This document shows positions 1 to 9,060 of a stretch of DNA of 64,000 nucleotides, in pieces; the first letter of the stretch is position 1; each line of letters starts with the position of its first letter. The position numbers were made by a program, and so were the translations under genes. The stretch is from CAVVGZ01 sp963841845 (GTDB lineage Bacteria > Chloroflexota > Anaerolineae > Anaerolineales > Anaerolineaceae): NCBI GenBank assembly GCA_963841845.1, contig CAWJEG010000005.1:1-64000 (forward strand). The letters run 5' to 3'. The notes beneath the pieces are model-generated. The model did not search any database, was not told where the DNA came from, and saw only the letters and a list, made by a program, of their open reading frames with translations.

Positions 1-721
1 CCAGCCGCTGCGGGTGTTGGGTGACAAAAAGATGGTTTTCAGGATGAGGCATTAAACCCAGGACGTTGCCGCGCAAATTGGAAATGCCGGCAATATCCAG
101 CATGGAGCCATTGGGGTTGTCAGGGTATTGACCTTGAGCCGGGCTGCCGTCCGGGTGGGTGTAAACCAGGGCAATCTGGTCCTGCACCGACAGGCGGGTG
201 CCATCAATACCGCCAGCCAGCCTGAAATTCCCTTCACCATGGGCAACCGGACAGGTGATCAGGTCAGTCAGTCCGGCAGTCCAGATGCATTTTTGCGATA
301 CGGGCTGAATGGTTACCCAGCGGCATTCAAAATGACCGCTGGCATTAAAAGTAAGCGTGGACTCTGCCCCATAACCGGCTGGCTGTTTTTCCAGGCCGGG
401 CAGGATTCCGGATTTCACCAACGCCTGAAATCCATTACAGATCCCAATAACAGGCTTACCCTGTTCCACAAAGGTATTCACCTCATCGGAAAAATAATGC
501 AGCAGATCCAGCGCCAGCAGTCTGCCCGCCCCCAGGGCATCGGCATAAGAAAAACCGCCCGGTACAACCAGTAACTGGTAATCCAACCATCGCCTGGAGC
601 GCTGGCGAAGCTGGTTAATATGCACAATCTCAGGAAGTGCGCCGGCCAGTTCGAATGCCAGGGCGGCATCGTTATCCCTGTTGGTACCGGTGGCATGGAG
701 GATGAGAGCACGCGGCTTCAC
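1..721 (-). CDS. purQ: Phosphoribosylformylglycinamidine synthase, glutaminase subunit PurQ (3' end off window)
   Basis: Supplies ammonia from glutamine to the PurL synthase for the fourth step of purine synthesis (FGAR to FGAM). I translated the minus strand from a GTG at 721; it stays open through 240 codons to the window edge. Visible class I amidotransferase features are the VVPGGFSYAD segment near residue 52, the nucleophile Cys95 in GICNGFQ, HGEG near 161, and the His226/Glu228 pair in MPHPE. The GTG overlaps the purL stop as GTGA, which implies translational coupling. An ATG-only search would miss the start. The stop codon is beyond the window. Confidence 0.95.
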   Translation of the reverse strand, partial: MKPRALILHATGTNRDNDAALAFELAGALPEIVHINQLRQRSRRWLDYQLLVVPGGFSYADALGAGRLLALDLLHYFSDEVNTFVEQGKPVIGICNGFQALVKSGILPGLEKQPAGYGAESTLTFNASGHFECRWVTIQPVSQKCIWTAGLTDLITCPVAHGEGNFRLAGGIDGTRLSVQDQIALVYTHPDGSPAQGQYPDNPNGSMLDIAGISNLRGNVLGLMPHPENHLFVTQHPQRL

Positions 722-3636
722 AATGATCCCCTTCGTACAGATTTGCTCCAGGCCGCCAGCAGCTGCTCAACGGCGAGGTTCAAAATCAGCTTACTCTCCT
801 GGAGGATGTGCAGCTCCCCATCCTCCCGCACCATACCAAGCGGGATACAGGGTAATCCCTGCATAATTTTTTCAAATTGGTTCGAGTCCCCGGGCTGAAC
901 TTCCACGAGGAGTGTGCCGTTGGTTTCCCCGAATAAATTGCGCAGCGCTTCCCCTGGCGGCAGGGAAATGTTCATCCCTTTCCGGCCAGCGATGCACATC
1001 TCAGCAGCAGCCACCGCCAGGCCCCCCTCACTCAAATCGTGGGCTGCCTGCACCAATGACTTTTGCACCGCCTGGTAGAAAGCCAGGTAAACAGCCGGCG
1101 CATGGGCAGGCACCTGCGGCAGGTCATCATCCGCATTTCTATCCCCAGCATCCGAAATGAGCAGATAATGGCTGCCCCCGAACATGGGTGAAAAATCACC
1201 CAGCAAATAGATGTGGTTTCCAGCCTTTTTGAGATCCATCGTCACAGTGCGCTGGATATCCGGGAGGATACCAATTGCAGAGATCAACAAAGAAGGCGGT
1301 ATGGCGTGCCGGTTTCCATCGACACCCAAATATTCATTATTCAGGGAATCCTTACCGGAAATAAAGGGGGTCTGGAAATGCAGGGCTGCATCATGGCAGC
1401 CGCGGGCGGCATCTACCAGGGTTCCCAGGGTTTCAGGATTGAGCGGATCGCCCCAACAAAAATTATCCAGGATGGCGATGCGCTGTGGATCTCCGCCAAC
1501 GGCTACGGCATTGCGCACGGCTTCATCAACCACGCACCAGGCCATGCGGTAGGCATCCACTTTACCAAACTGCGGGTTGATTCCGTTTGATAACACCAGG
1601 CCTTTTGTCCCCAGGGTACCAACAGGTTTAATCACACAGGCATCGGAAGGTCCATCGTGATAGGTTCCCACCAATGGTTTGACTACTGTACCACCCTGGA
1701 CTTCGTGGTCATAGATGCGGATGATATCCTCTTTACTGGCAATATCGGGGTGGGATAATAATTTGAGCAAAGCTGCCCCATAATCAATTGAAGGGTCGTG
1801 AGAGGGCTGATTGACCCGGCCAGAGCTTACACGTGCCGGTAAATGCGCCAGCAGCTGTCTTTGCGGAATGCCTTCATGCAGGAACAGGTTGGACAGGTTG
1901 AGCACAATCTTTCCGCCAGAACGCACAATGATATGGCCGGTAGCGGTAAATGATCCGAGGTCAGTCATCTGCACTTCATATAATCCGCAAATATCCTGCA
2001 AAGCCGGGATATTGTGAGGGGGAACTGCCAGGACCATTCGTTCCTGGGCTTCTGATAACCACACCTCCCAGGGATCCAGTCCCTGGTATTTTAATGGCAC
2101 ATGGGCAAGTTCCACATCCACACCACACGTTCTGGCCATTTCACCAACGGCAGAGGAAAGCCCTCCTGCCCCGCAGTCTGTTATTGCACGGTACAAACCG
2201 GCATCACGGGCGCGCACAATCACTTCAATCAATCCTTTTTCGGTAATCGGGTCGCCGATTTGCACGGATGCTCCTGCCACTTCTCCGGTCTGGGCATCCA
2301 TGGTCATTGAAGAAAAAGTGGCCCCGCGCAAGCCATCCCTTCCAGTGCGCCCCCCGAGCACAATTACCCGGTCACCAGGCTGGGGTTCGCAGCCATGAGG
2401 CATTTTTGGCGCAATTCCAACACAGCCACAGAAAACGAGTGGATTTGCGGTAAACCCGGCATCATAAAATACAGCGCCATTTACGGTTGGAATACCAATT
2501 TTATTGCCATAATCCTGAATGCCAGCTACCACTCCGGAACGAATTCGGCGGGGGTGTAGAACCCCTTCCGGGATATCTGCAAATTGAGCATCCTCCGGAC
2601 CAAAACAGAGCACATTGGTTGCTGCGATCGGTTTTGCCGAAACGCCGATGACATCGCGAATTACACCGCCAATGCCCGTGTTGGCACCGCCAAACGGCTC
2701 AATCGCGGAAGGGTGGTTGTGGGTTTCCACCTTAAAGGAAACCTCATGGTCCTCGTCAAAATCGATAATCCCGGCATTATCCACAAATGCAGAGATTACC
2801 CATGGGGCGGCAATTTTATCCGTAGCCGATTTGAGATACGTCTTCAGCAAATTATCCACCGGGGGAGAGCCATCCTCCATGCGGATAAAGGCACGGAAAG
2901 TTTTGTGCACACAATGTTCACTCCAGGTTTGGGCGATCATTTCAAATTCGATATCCGTTGGATCCCGGCTTTCATTGCGATAGTAGGTTTGAATTGCCTG
3001 CATCTCAGCCAGGTCCAGGGCAGCGCGGCGTTCCGTTGAAAGCGCCAGCAGTGCTTCATCCGATAAGGAGCGGATGGGGATGGGTTCGACCCGCTGGTCG
3101 GATTCTTGAAAATCGAGAAATACCGGTTCAATTTCACCCAGGGTGTAGCGCTGAATAACCGGATTCGCCAGCAGCCGGCGAGCCAGGAGGTGTAAATCTT
3201 CGGTTTGGATATTCACGCCATGGATGACATACTTCTGTCCGGTGCAAACACGCTGGAGACCGGTGATACCAATTTCTGAAGATGCCCTCAAGATTTGCTC
3301 TGCCACCGGATCGGTGATACCTGGTCGCAAGGCAACCTCAATGATATGGGCATCCGGGGCAGGTTTCTCCCGGATGAAAAAGAGACGACCCCATTGCGCT
3401 GTTTGCGTTATAGGGTCGCTGAGAAGTTCACTGGCTATCCTCCCTAGGTCAGGTCCATTCACCTGGCCTTCCAGGAAGTAAAGGTCATGGCAGATGATAC
3501 GGGTCACCCCCCTGACCCCAAGAGCTTTGGCATCCGCCAACAATCCCATCGAACGTGGATCATCGGGCGGCACCGGTGAAATTACAAACCGGTAGACTTC
3601 ATTGGTTATCCTATTCATTGGGTTTAAATAATCCAT
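718..3636 (-). CDS. purL: Phosphoribosylformylglycinamidine synthase, PurS-PurL fusion
   Basis: ATP-dependent synthase of FGAM from FGAR, using ammonia delivered by PurQ. The 972-residue protein is longer than the usual small PurL (about 740) because about 180 extra N-terminal residues resemble PurS; one clear PurS-like unit lies near residues 98-145 and a second, weaker one before it (about 12-90). This suggests a fused, possibly doubled, PurS, which fits the lack of a separate purS gene here. The PurL core shows HCVHKTF near 241 and the nucleotide/substrate loop with HNHPSAIEPFGGANTG near 306-320. A later ATG (Met7) is an alternative start; neither has a strong Shine-Dalgarno site. First gene of the purL-purQ pair. 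Confidence 0.95.
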   Translation of the reverse strand: MDYLNPMNRITNEVYRFVISPVPPDDPRSMGLLADAKALGVRGVTRIICHDLYFLEGQVNGPDLGRIASELLSDPITQTAQWGRLFFIREKPAPDAHIIEVALRPGITDPVAEQILRASSEIGITGLQRVCTGQKYVIHGVNIQTEDLHLLARRLLANPVIQRYTLGEIEPVFLDFQESDQRVEPIPIRSLSDEALLALSTERRAALDLAEMQAIQTYYRNESRDPTDIEFEMIAQTWSEHCVHKTFRAFIRMEDGSPPVDNLLKTYLKSATDKIAAPWVISAFVDNAGIIDFDEDHEVSFKVETHNHPSAIEPFGGANTGIGGVIRDVIGVSAKPIAATNVLCFGPEDAQFADIPEGVLHPRRIRSGVVAGIQDYGNKIGIPTVNGAVFYDAGFTANPLVFCGCVGIAPKMPHGCEPQPGDRVIVLGGRTGRDGLRGATFSSMTMDAQTGEVAGASVQIGDPITEKGLIEVIVRARDAGLYRAITDCGAGGLSSAVGEMARTCGVDVELAHVPLKYQGLDPWEVWLSEAQERMVLAVPPHNIPALQDICGLYEVQMTDLGSFTATGHIIVRSGGKIVLNLSNLFLHEGIPQRQLLAHLPARVSSGRVNQPSHDPSIDYGAALLKLLSHPDIASKEDIIRIYDHEVQGGTVVKPLVGTYHDGPSDACVIKPVGTLGTKGLVLSNGINPQFGKVDAYRMAWCVVDEAVRNAVAVGGDPQRIAILDNFCWGDPLNPETLGTLVDAARGCHDAALHFQTPFISGKDSLNNEYLGVDGNRHAIPPSLLISAIGILPDIQRTVTMDLKKAGNHIYLLGDFSPMFGGSHYLLISDAGDRNADDDLPQVPAHAPAVYLAFYQAVQKSLVQAAHDLSEGGLAVAAAEMCIAGRKGMNISLPPGEALRNLFGETNGTLLVEVQPGDSNQFEKIMQGLPCIPLGMVREDGELHILQESKLILNLAVEQLLAAWSKSVRRGSL

Positions 3637-3665
3637 CTTCTATGTTTTCTGGAGGAGATTTGAAA

Positions 3666-3674
3666 ATTTTACCA
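3666..3674 (-). promoter_or_regulatory. Possible extended -10 promoter of purL-purQ
   Basis: On the minus strand TGG followed by TAAAAT gives an extended -10 element about 30 bases upstream of the purL ATG. No good -35 is visible. The rest of the 3637-3854 gap is AT-rich and holds no gene I can support. Confidence 0.35.
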
Positions 3675-3854
3675 TAATTGACTGCAAAAAAAGGAATAAG
3701 CCAATTAATAAATGGTAAATCAGAAATGAAATAAGGCCAACTCTCATACCTGGTGGATAATTGTTATCCTTCCAATATCTTTGTTCCACAACCTGGTGTC
3801 CTGCTATTTTCCATTGATCGATTTGTTCGATCTTCGCCCTGTTTCCAGGAAGAA

Positions 3855-4595
3855 TTATTTGCAATGGGCAAGCCGCTGCCCGCCATCCACCACAATTGTC
3901 TCCCCGGTAATAAAGTTCGAATGCAGCAGGAATAATACGGCTTCGATCACATCCTCCGGATCACCCCAGCGCTCCAGAAGGGTCTGCCTGGCGGTACGCA
4001 GGAAGCCTTCGGCGGATAAATTCTCCGGCGGGAGTACCGGTCCAGGGGCTACGGCATTGACCCTGACGTGGGGTGCCAGATCCAGGGCAAGCTGGCGGGT
4101 GAATGCCAGCAAGGCAGACTTTCCAACGCTGTGGGCAGAAAAATTTTTCCATGGCTGCCAGGCTGAAATATCGACAATATTGAGGATGGCGCCTTCCTGT
4201 TTTTTCATCATATGGGGAACAACCAGGTTGGTACAATAAAAAGCCCCAAATAACTGTACCTGGATCACCTTTTCCCACTGGTGGATATCTTTAACCGGAA
4301 ATGGGGTTTTAACGAACTGCGATGCACTGTTGACCAGTATATCAATTCCTCCAAACTGCTCGCTGGCTGTATTAACCATTTTCTCGACCTGGGTATAGTC
4401 AGAAACATCTCCTTGCACAGGCAGTGCCTGCACCCCGAATTCTTCCACTTTTGAAGCCAGTTCTTCCGCTTCTTCCGATGAGCGATAATAATTAATCACC
4501 ACGTTTGCACCAGCCCGGGCAATCCCCAGAGTAATTGCCCCTCCAATACGGTGAGCACCGCCTGTTATGAGTGCCGTCTTTCCCCTTAAATCCAA
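3855..4595 (-). CDS. SDR-family oxidoreductase with His in place of the catalytic Tyr
   Basis: Classical short-chain dehydrogenase/reductase fold of 246 residues, FabG- or pteridine-reductase-like. The nucleotide-binding motif TGGAHRIG is at residues 11-18 and the C-terminal region (VNAVAPGPVLPPE, then VVDGGQRL) is typical. Ser144 and Lys159 are present, but the residue four before the lysine is His155 (codon CAC) where the family has Tyr. The start chosen is TTG at 4595, because AAGGAGG sits five bases before it; the frame is open further upstream to a TTG at 4622. It follows the oxidoreductase genes by about 30 bases. Substrate unknown; activity is uncertain because of the missing tyrosine. 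Confidence 0.8.
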   Translation of the reverse strand: MDLRGKTALITGGAHRIGGAITLGIARAGANVVINYYRSSEEAEELASKVEEFGVQALPVQGDVSDYTQVEKMVNTASEQFGGIDILVNSASQFVKTPFPVKDIHQWEKVIQVQLFGAFYCTNLVVPHMMKKQEGAILNIVDISAWQPWKNFSAHSVGKSALLAFTRQLALDLAPHVRVNAVAPGPVLPPENLSAEGFLRTARQTLLERWGDPEDVIEAVLFLLHSNFITGETIVVDGGQRLAHCK

Positions 4596-4622
4596 TGCAG
4601 CCTCCTTCCTGATATCAACCAA

Positions 4623-4925
4623 TTAGTTTTCATTTTGATCACTCAAGGTTACTTGCATGCCGGCATAGATGGGGGTGATGCAGGCGCGCACATTCGGAAT
4701 CCCATCCACCTCTACCAGGCACTCAAAACAGGTCCCCATGCCGCAGTAGAACCCCCGCCATTCCCGGTTTTTTTTGGATAATCGAATTCTCCGGTGACCT
4801 TCCCTTATCAAAACAGTCAGGATGGTCTCGCCCACCTCCGCATCGACAACTGTTCCATTAATAGATAGGCTCACTGTCTGTGGCGGTTTTATTATTTTGT
4901 CGAAGAACTCGGCCGGTTCAACCAT
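4623..4925 (-). CDS. Small (2Fe-2S) ferredoxin-like subunit of an FAD amine/amino-acid dehydrogenase
   Basis: 100-residue plant-type-like [2Fe-2S] domain protein, equivalent to the N-terminal domain of sarcosine oxidase alpha or to the gamma subunit of D-hydroxyproline dehydrogenase and HcnA. Cluster ligands are Cys61, Cys66, Cys69 and Cys82 (C-x4-C-x2-C-x12-C). Its ATG overlaps the stop of the upstream alpha gene (TAATG), so the two are very likely co-translated. It would pass electrons from the flavoprotein subunits to an acceptor. Exact substrate not determined by sequence. Confidence 0.85.
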   Translation of the reverse strand: MVEPAEFFDKIIKPPQTVSLSINGTVVDAEVGETILTVLIREGHRRIRLSKKNREWRGFYCGMGTCFECLVEVDGIPNVRACITPIYAGMQVTLSDQNEN

Positions 4926-6319
4926 TAAAACACCTTATCCATCTCAGGGGTACCACCGGTATCGTTTTCGATTAACTCTCCAAGGCGGACCGGAAATACG
5001 GGCGCTCCAGGTGCCAACGTCCCCACATTGGATGGATCCTCCTCCAGTAATTCGGCAATCAGCCGGGTGATCAACACCCCGCACTGGCGCCCCTGGCAGA
5101 GTCCCATTCCAGCCCGGGTGATTTGTTTGATGGAATTGGGCGATTCAGCTCCCTTACGGACTGCCTGGCGCACATCCTTGAAGGTAATATCTTCGCAGCG
5201 GCAGAGGATGGTGTTATCTGGAAGTTCCTTCAGCCATCCCGGTGAATCTAAAAACAGGGTTCTGGTGCGGTTCCATAAATCTGTTTCAAGGGACAGTTTT
5301 TTCTTATAATAATTTTTCCTGGATTGATCACATGGGTATCCCAGCTGGGAAACCACTTCCAGGGCAGACAGACGGCCAGACCATTGTGCTGCATTTCTCC
5401 CGGCAATTCCACCGCAATCCCCGGCAATAAAAAAGCCTGGCAGACTGCTTTCCAGATTCTCATTCACTTTGGGGAGTAAAATGCCATCGTCAGGGGAGCT
5501 GATAAAATCGCACCCAGCCTGAATGGCGAGCTGGTTTGAAGGCAAAAAGCCATAACCGGTACAAACAGTATCCACAACAATTGTCTTTTTTTCTGTAGGG
5601 TCCTGCTTATTGAAAATTTGGAGCGCATTAAGCGTGTCCTCACCGATGGCTTTCTCAATTTGCCAATTCCAGTACACAGGAACCCGAAATTTATTCAACA
5701 CAAGGAAGCTGTTTAGAACCTGCAAAGATAAAGCCGGGTGCCGCATCAGGGTAAACGCATCGCTGATGTCCAGCCGGGGAAAAGGACAAGATTCAACCAC
5801 CGCCTTCAGGTGGATGCCCCGCTCTAACATTTCCCTGGCGAGAATCAAGAGATGCGGTCCCACCCCGCAAAGGACAACCTGGTCTCCCGGAAAGGAACCA
5901 TTGGTTTTTATAATCGTGCGGGCTGCTCCCGCTGTGATTACCCCGGGTAATGTCCACCCGGGAAAAGGGTGCGGCTTTTCATATGAGCCGGCTGCGAGGA
6001 TCACTTTCCTGGCATGGATCCTGTTCGGATTTTCAGTTGGACCATCCAGGCAAACCAGAAACGAACCTGGGTGCGGAAAGATCCCCCAGACTGTTGTTTG
6101 AGGCAGGTAAGTGAGATGGGTTTTGAAAAAAGTCTTAATTGGATCTTCATTAATATGGGATGTTTTTGCCTGGGATGGGCCTGCCTGGTACTTGTAGTAT
6201 TGGCCTCCCGGTAAGGGATTCATATCCACGATGACAGTTTTAACCCCTGCCCGATGCAGTTCGATGGCAGCTGCCAACCCAGCCGGCCCGGCACCAATAA
6301 CAGCAGCTTCAAATTCCAC
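4925..6319 (-). CDS. FAD/NAD(P)-binding oxidoreductase, alpha subunit (hydroxyproline/octopine-dehydrogenase type)
   Basis: Flavoprotein of the D-hydroxyproline dehydrogenase alpha, HcnB or OoxA type. A dinucleotide-binding GAGPAGLAAA lies a few residues from the N-terminus and a second GxGxxG-like VLCGVGPHL in the middle. The C-terminus has a BFD-like [2Fe-2S] segment with LCRCEDIT and GLCQGRQCG cysteines. The frame is open to an ATG at 6379, but I prefer GTG at 6319: GGGGAGGG lies 11-12 bases before it, the Rossmann motif then starts at residue 9 as usual, and the overlap with the beta gene falls from 71 to 11 bases. The neighbours are the beta and gamma subunits of the same complex. Confidence 0.85.
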   Translation of the reverse strand: MEFEAAVIGAGPAGLAAAIELHRAGVKTVIVDMNPLPGGQYYKYQAGPSQAKTSHINEDPIKTFFKTHLTYLPQTTVWGIFPHPGSFLVCLDGPTENPNRIHARKVILAAGSYEKPHPFPGWTLPGVITAGAARTIIKTNGSFPGDQVVLCGVGPHLLILAREMLERGIHLKAVVESCPFPRLDISDAFTLMRHPALSLQVLNSFLVLNKFRVPVYWNWQIEKAIGEDTLNALQIFNKQDPTEKKTIVVDTVCTGYGFLPSNQLAIQAGCDFISSPDDGILLPKVNENLESSLPGFFIAGDCGGIAGRNAAQWSGRLSALEVVSQLGYPCDQSRKNYYKKKLSLETDLWNRTRTLFLDSPGWLKELPDNTILCRCEDITFKDVRQAVRKGAESPNSIKQITRAGMGLCQGRQCGVLITRLIAELLEEDPSNVGTLAPGAPVFPVRLGELIENDTGGTPEMDKVF

Positions 6320-7476
6320 GGTTGATGGAGCCCTCCCCTGGCTTATAAAATCTTCCCGGCGAAAATTCCCCCAGGTCATACGGAGGCTTTTCCCCGCATA
6401 TCATCTGCGCCATCCATTCGCTGACCAGCGGCAGGGCGGTAATTGTCTGCAAAAAGCCGGCTCCGACAAATGCATTTTGCAGCTGCGGCATCCATCCAAT
6501 AGCAGGTTGTTCGTCAATGGTAAATGGAGTTGGGCTTCCCCATGCCCGAACTACCTGTGCATTTCTGAGGATTGGAAGTAAATCCATTAATTCCCGGGCG
6601 AGTGTGGCTATTCCCCAGGCAGATCGTTGCTTTATGGATCTCTTTTGTTTTGGTTACCGCCTCGGTAACCAGCAAACTGCCGTTTAAATGTGGTCCCACA
6701 CCTATGGATGCCGCCTGCTGACGTCCATGAATCCTCTCGTAAAAATCCGCCATACCGATGGTGTGGTTAATGACAGGAGGCAACGGTTCAGTAATAAATG
6801 CTTCCGCATGGGTGAAAAACATGGGAAAATCAATTCCCAACAATCCAAAAAGCTGTCCTGTCCATGCCCCGCCAGTAAAGACAACCGTCTCTGCAGGATG
6901 CCATTCTCCACCCGCTTTCACTGCCGTTATTCTCTGGTCCCTGATTTCAAAATCGGTAACCGGACAATGGGTATGTAAACGAACCCCCAGCCGGCGGGCA
7001 GCCTGGGAATACGCCCAACAGAGCAAAAATGGATTTACCAATCCCTCTACGGCATATGCGGCGCCAAGATAACCAGTGATATTCAAATTTGGCTCTGCCT
7101 TCGACAATGCCGTCCTATCGAGGAGTTCGGTAGGGATTCCATTATCGGTAAGAATCTGCGCCCGCTTCTTCCATATCTGCCATAATTCTTCCGTGTTGAT
7201 CAAGCACAGGTAACCCAGACGATGCCACTCAAATTGAGTACCCAGCTCCTCCTCCAGGGTGTCAAATCGCTTCAGTCCCTGGCGGATGATCTGCAGATTC
7301 AGGTCATCCAGCGGTCCCTCACAGACCTGGGCTCTACCAGCATTTGCGCTGGATGTCCCTCCACCAAGATCGCCGGCCTGAAACAATCTGGTCTGAACCC
7401 CTCTCCGGGCCAGCTGGTAGGCAATGGATAAACCGACCATCCCTCCGCCAACGATCACGATCTCAGCTGATTTCAC
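6309..7476 (-). CDS. FAD-dependent amino-acid/amine dehydrogenase, beta subunit (DAO family), frameshifted as sequenced
   Basis: DadA/DAO-family flavoprotein forming the catalytic subunit of the three-part dehydrogenase with the two genes after it. The N-terminus carries IVIVGGGMVGLSIA and SSANAGR. The frame is lost near 6631: upstream codons read TKTKEIHK, while SAWGIATLAREL, WGSPTPFTIDEQPAIGW and the C-terminal flavin segment GAGFLQ follow in another frame. Dropping one A from the AAA at 6631-6633 restores about 388 residues. Start: GTG at 7476, five bases after GGAG; ATG at 7500 is possible, and the ATG-like reading from 7614 is too long. Indel error or a real pseudogene. Confidence 0.75.
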
Positions 7477-7509
7477 ATCATCTCCATATGAAATAAACAT
7501 ACGAGATTT

Positions 7510-7515
7510 ATTATA
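7510..7515 (-). promoter_or_regulatory. Possible -10 box for the dehydrogenase operon
   Basis: Perfect TATAAT on the minus strand 34 bases before the GTG start at 7476. The -35 is weak. If used, the transcript would begin near 7503 and have a very short leader, which also argues against the long N-terminal extension. Confidence 0.35.
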
Positions 7516-7584
7516 TAAGGTATCACATTGAATTAACCCGATTAATGAGGAGACTTCTTGAAATTTATCAAAAAAAGCCGGTTG

Positions 7585-7610
7585 GCTCAGGCCAAACACA
7601 AAACCTGAGC
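7585..7610. repeat. 7-bp inverted repeat in the divergent intergenic region
   Basis: GCTCAGG and CCTGAGC are separated by 12 bases, between the divergent dehydrogenase and CBS-ACT genes. On the minus strand a run of six T follows about eight bases later, so it could be a weak terminator or an operator. Function not established. Confidence 0.35.
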
Positions 7611-7640
7611 ACACCCAGGAACAATTTTAAGCGGTTAGGT

Positions 7641-7646
7641 TATAAT
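7641..7646 (+). promoter_or_regulatory. Possible -10 box for the CBS-ACT gene
   Basis: Perfect TATAAT 48 bases before the ATG at 7694, with only a half-matching -35 (GGAACA) at 17-base spacing. A clear GGAGG ribosome site lies between it and the start. Confidence 0.4.
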
Positions 7647-7693
7647 CATCTTCAAAACAAAAAACAAGCAAGAACGAATATGGAGGTTATTCA

Positions 7694-8339
7694 ATGTTAG
7701 TTGGAAAACATATGTCTACCCCTGTGATCACAATACACCCGGATACCACCCTTCCGGAAGCCCTCAATCTCATGCAAAAAGAAAAAGTGCGCCGATTCCC
7801 GGTAGTAAAGGATGACGGTAAACTGGTTGGGATTGTGTCTGGAAAACGATTTGCTGCATGCTTCTCCATCCTCCGCAACCAGCCTGAGCATCTGGGAAAT
7901 GAATTATTTGCTTAACAAAATCACAGTCGAAGAACTAATGACCAGGGAAGTCATCACTGTCACCGAGGATGTGCCCCTGGAAGAGGCTGCCCTCAAAATG
8001 GTGGAACATAATATCAGCGGTTTACCCGTAATGCAAGGCGGAAAATTGGTTGGATTGATAACCGAAACCGATATCTTCAAAGTTTTTCTCAAAGTGCTGG
8101 GTGCAGGGCAAAAGGGGATTCGTCTGGTTGTTAAAGTTCCCCATTCCCCCGGGCAGCTTGCCTCACTATCCAGGGCAATATTCGAAAAAGGCGGAAATAT
8201 GATTGCACTGATTGCCGAACCTGCTGAGGATGGCAGTTCCTATGAAATGACCATCCGCATAACCGGTATTGCATTACCGGACGTGGAAAGTACGGTCAAG
8301 GATTATATCGATCAGATTATTGATCTGCGCACCACTTAA
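7694..8339 (+). CDS. CBS-CBS-ACT domain protein (AcuB-like), frameshifted as sequenced
   Basis: Predicted regulatory ligand-binding protein: two CBS domains (MLVGKHMSTPVITI... and ITVEELMTREVITV...) followed by an ACT domain beginning near LVVKVPHSPGQLASL. CBS pairs usually bind adenosyl nucleotides and ACT domains amino acids. The first part ends in a wrong frame at 7915, while the continuation (ENDLLHASPSSATSLSIWEMNYLLNKI) is read one base later. Removing one base of GGAAAA at 7841-7846 gives a 214-residue protein, the usual family size. Start supported by GGAGG eight bases before the ATG. Probable assembly indel. yggS follows seven bases after the stop. Confidence 0.8.
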
Positions 8340-8346
8340 ACATACC

Positions 8347-9027
8347 ATGGATGAGACTCTCGATCATCTCTATGACCGGACCAAGGAGTTGCTGGCCTCG
8401 ATTCCCGGTGATGTTACTGTTTTAGCAGCTGCCAAGCAAAGGTCAATCGAAGAGGTAGCCACGGTTGTCAAGGCTGGTATACGCTATGTAGGCCACAATT
8501 ATGTTCAAGAAGGGCTGGCAATGGTCTCAGCTATTGGGAATGTGGTCCAATGGCATTTGATCGGCCACCTGCAAAGGAATAAAGCCCGGATTGCTCTTTC
8601 CACTTTCGATATGATCCAGACCGTGGATTCAATCCGGCTGGCGGCGGCAATTCAGAATCAATGTGAAGAATTGGACATAACATATCCCGTGTTGATTGAA
8701 ATCAACAGCGCAGAGGAACCACAAAAAAACGGGGTGATGCCTGGCGATTTGGATGCATTTCTCAACCAGGTATCTCAGATGAATCGGATACTTATCAAGG
8801 GACTTTTATCGATGGGTCCGTTTGTCTCCGATCCAGAGGAAATCCGACCTTTCTTCCGCCTCACCCGCAAGATTTATGATGGGCTGCACAGGCAGAAATC
8901 TAACAACCTTCGGATGGAATTTTTATCCATGGGTATGAGCAACAGTTACGAGGTGGCAATCCAGGAAGGCGCTAACATGATCCGCATCGGCACCACATTA
9001 TTTGGAGAAAGGGGATCAAAAGGTTAA
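8347..9027 (+). CDS. yggS: YggS/PROSC-family pyridoxal phosphate homeostasis protein
   Basis: 226-residue alanine-racemase-like TIM barrel that binds PLP and buffers its free level. The PLP lysine is in VLAAAKQRS near residue 29, followed by YVGHNYVQEG, WHLIGHLQRNK and the C-terminal LSMGMSNSYEVAIQEGANMIRIGT that contacts the phosphate. The ATG at 8347 was chosen; the frame is open to a TTG at 8269, inside the preceding gene, but homologues begin at about this ATG. It lies just behind the CBS-ACT gene and is probably co-transcribed with it. Confidence 0.93.
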   Translation: MDETLDHLYDRTKELLASIPGDVTVLAAAKQRSIEEVATVVKAGIRYVGHNYVQEGLAMVSAIGNVVQWHLIGHLQRNKARIALSTFDMIQTVDSIRLAAAIQNQCEELDITYPVLIEINSAEEPQKNGVMPGDLDAFLNQVSQMNRILIKGLLSMGPFVSDPEEIRPFFRLTRKIYDGLHRQKSNNLRMEFLSMGMSNSYEVAIQEGANMIRIGTTLFGERGSKG

Positions 9028-9060
9028 TACCAGAAATGGATAACTCCTTGAGATTGCCTG

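Noticed and set aside
2584..3039. Plus-strand frames opposite purL
   Set aside because: Shadows of a conserved gene, without motifs.
3640..3864. 74-residue minus-strand frame before purL
   Set aside because: No family, overlaps the end of the SDR gene and covers the purL promoter region; likely chance.
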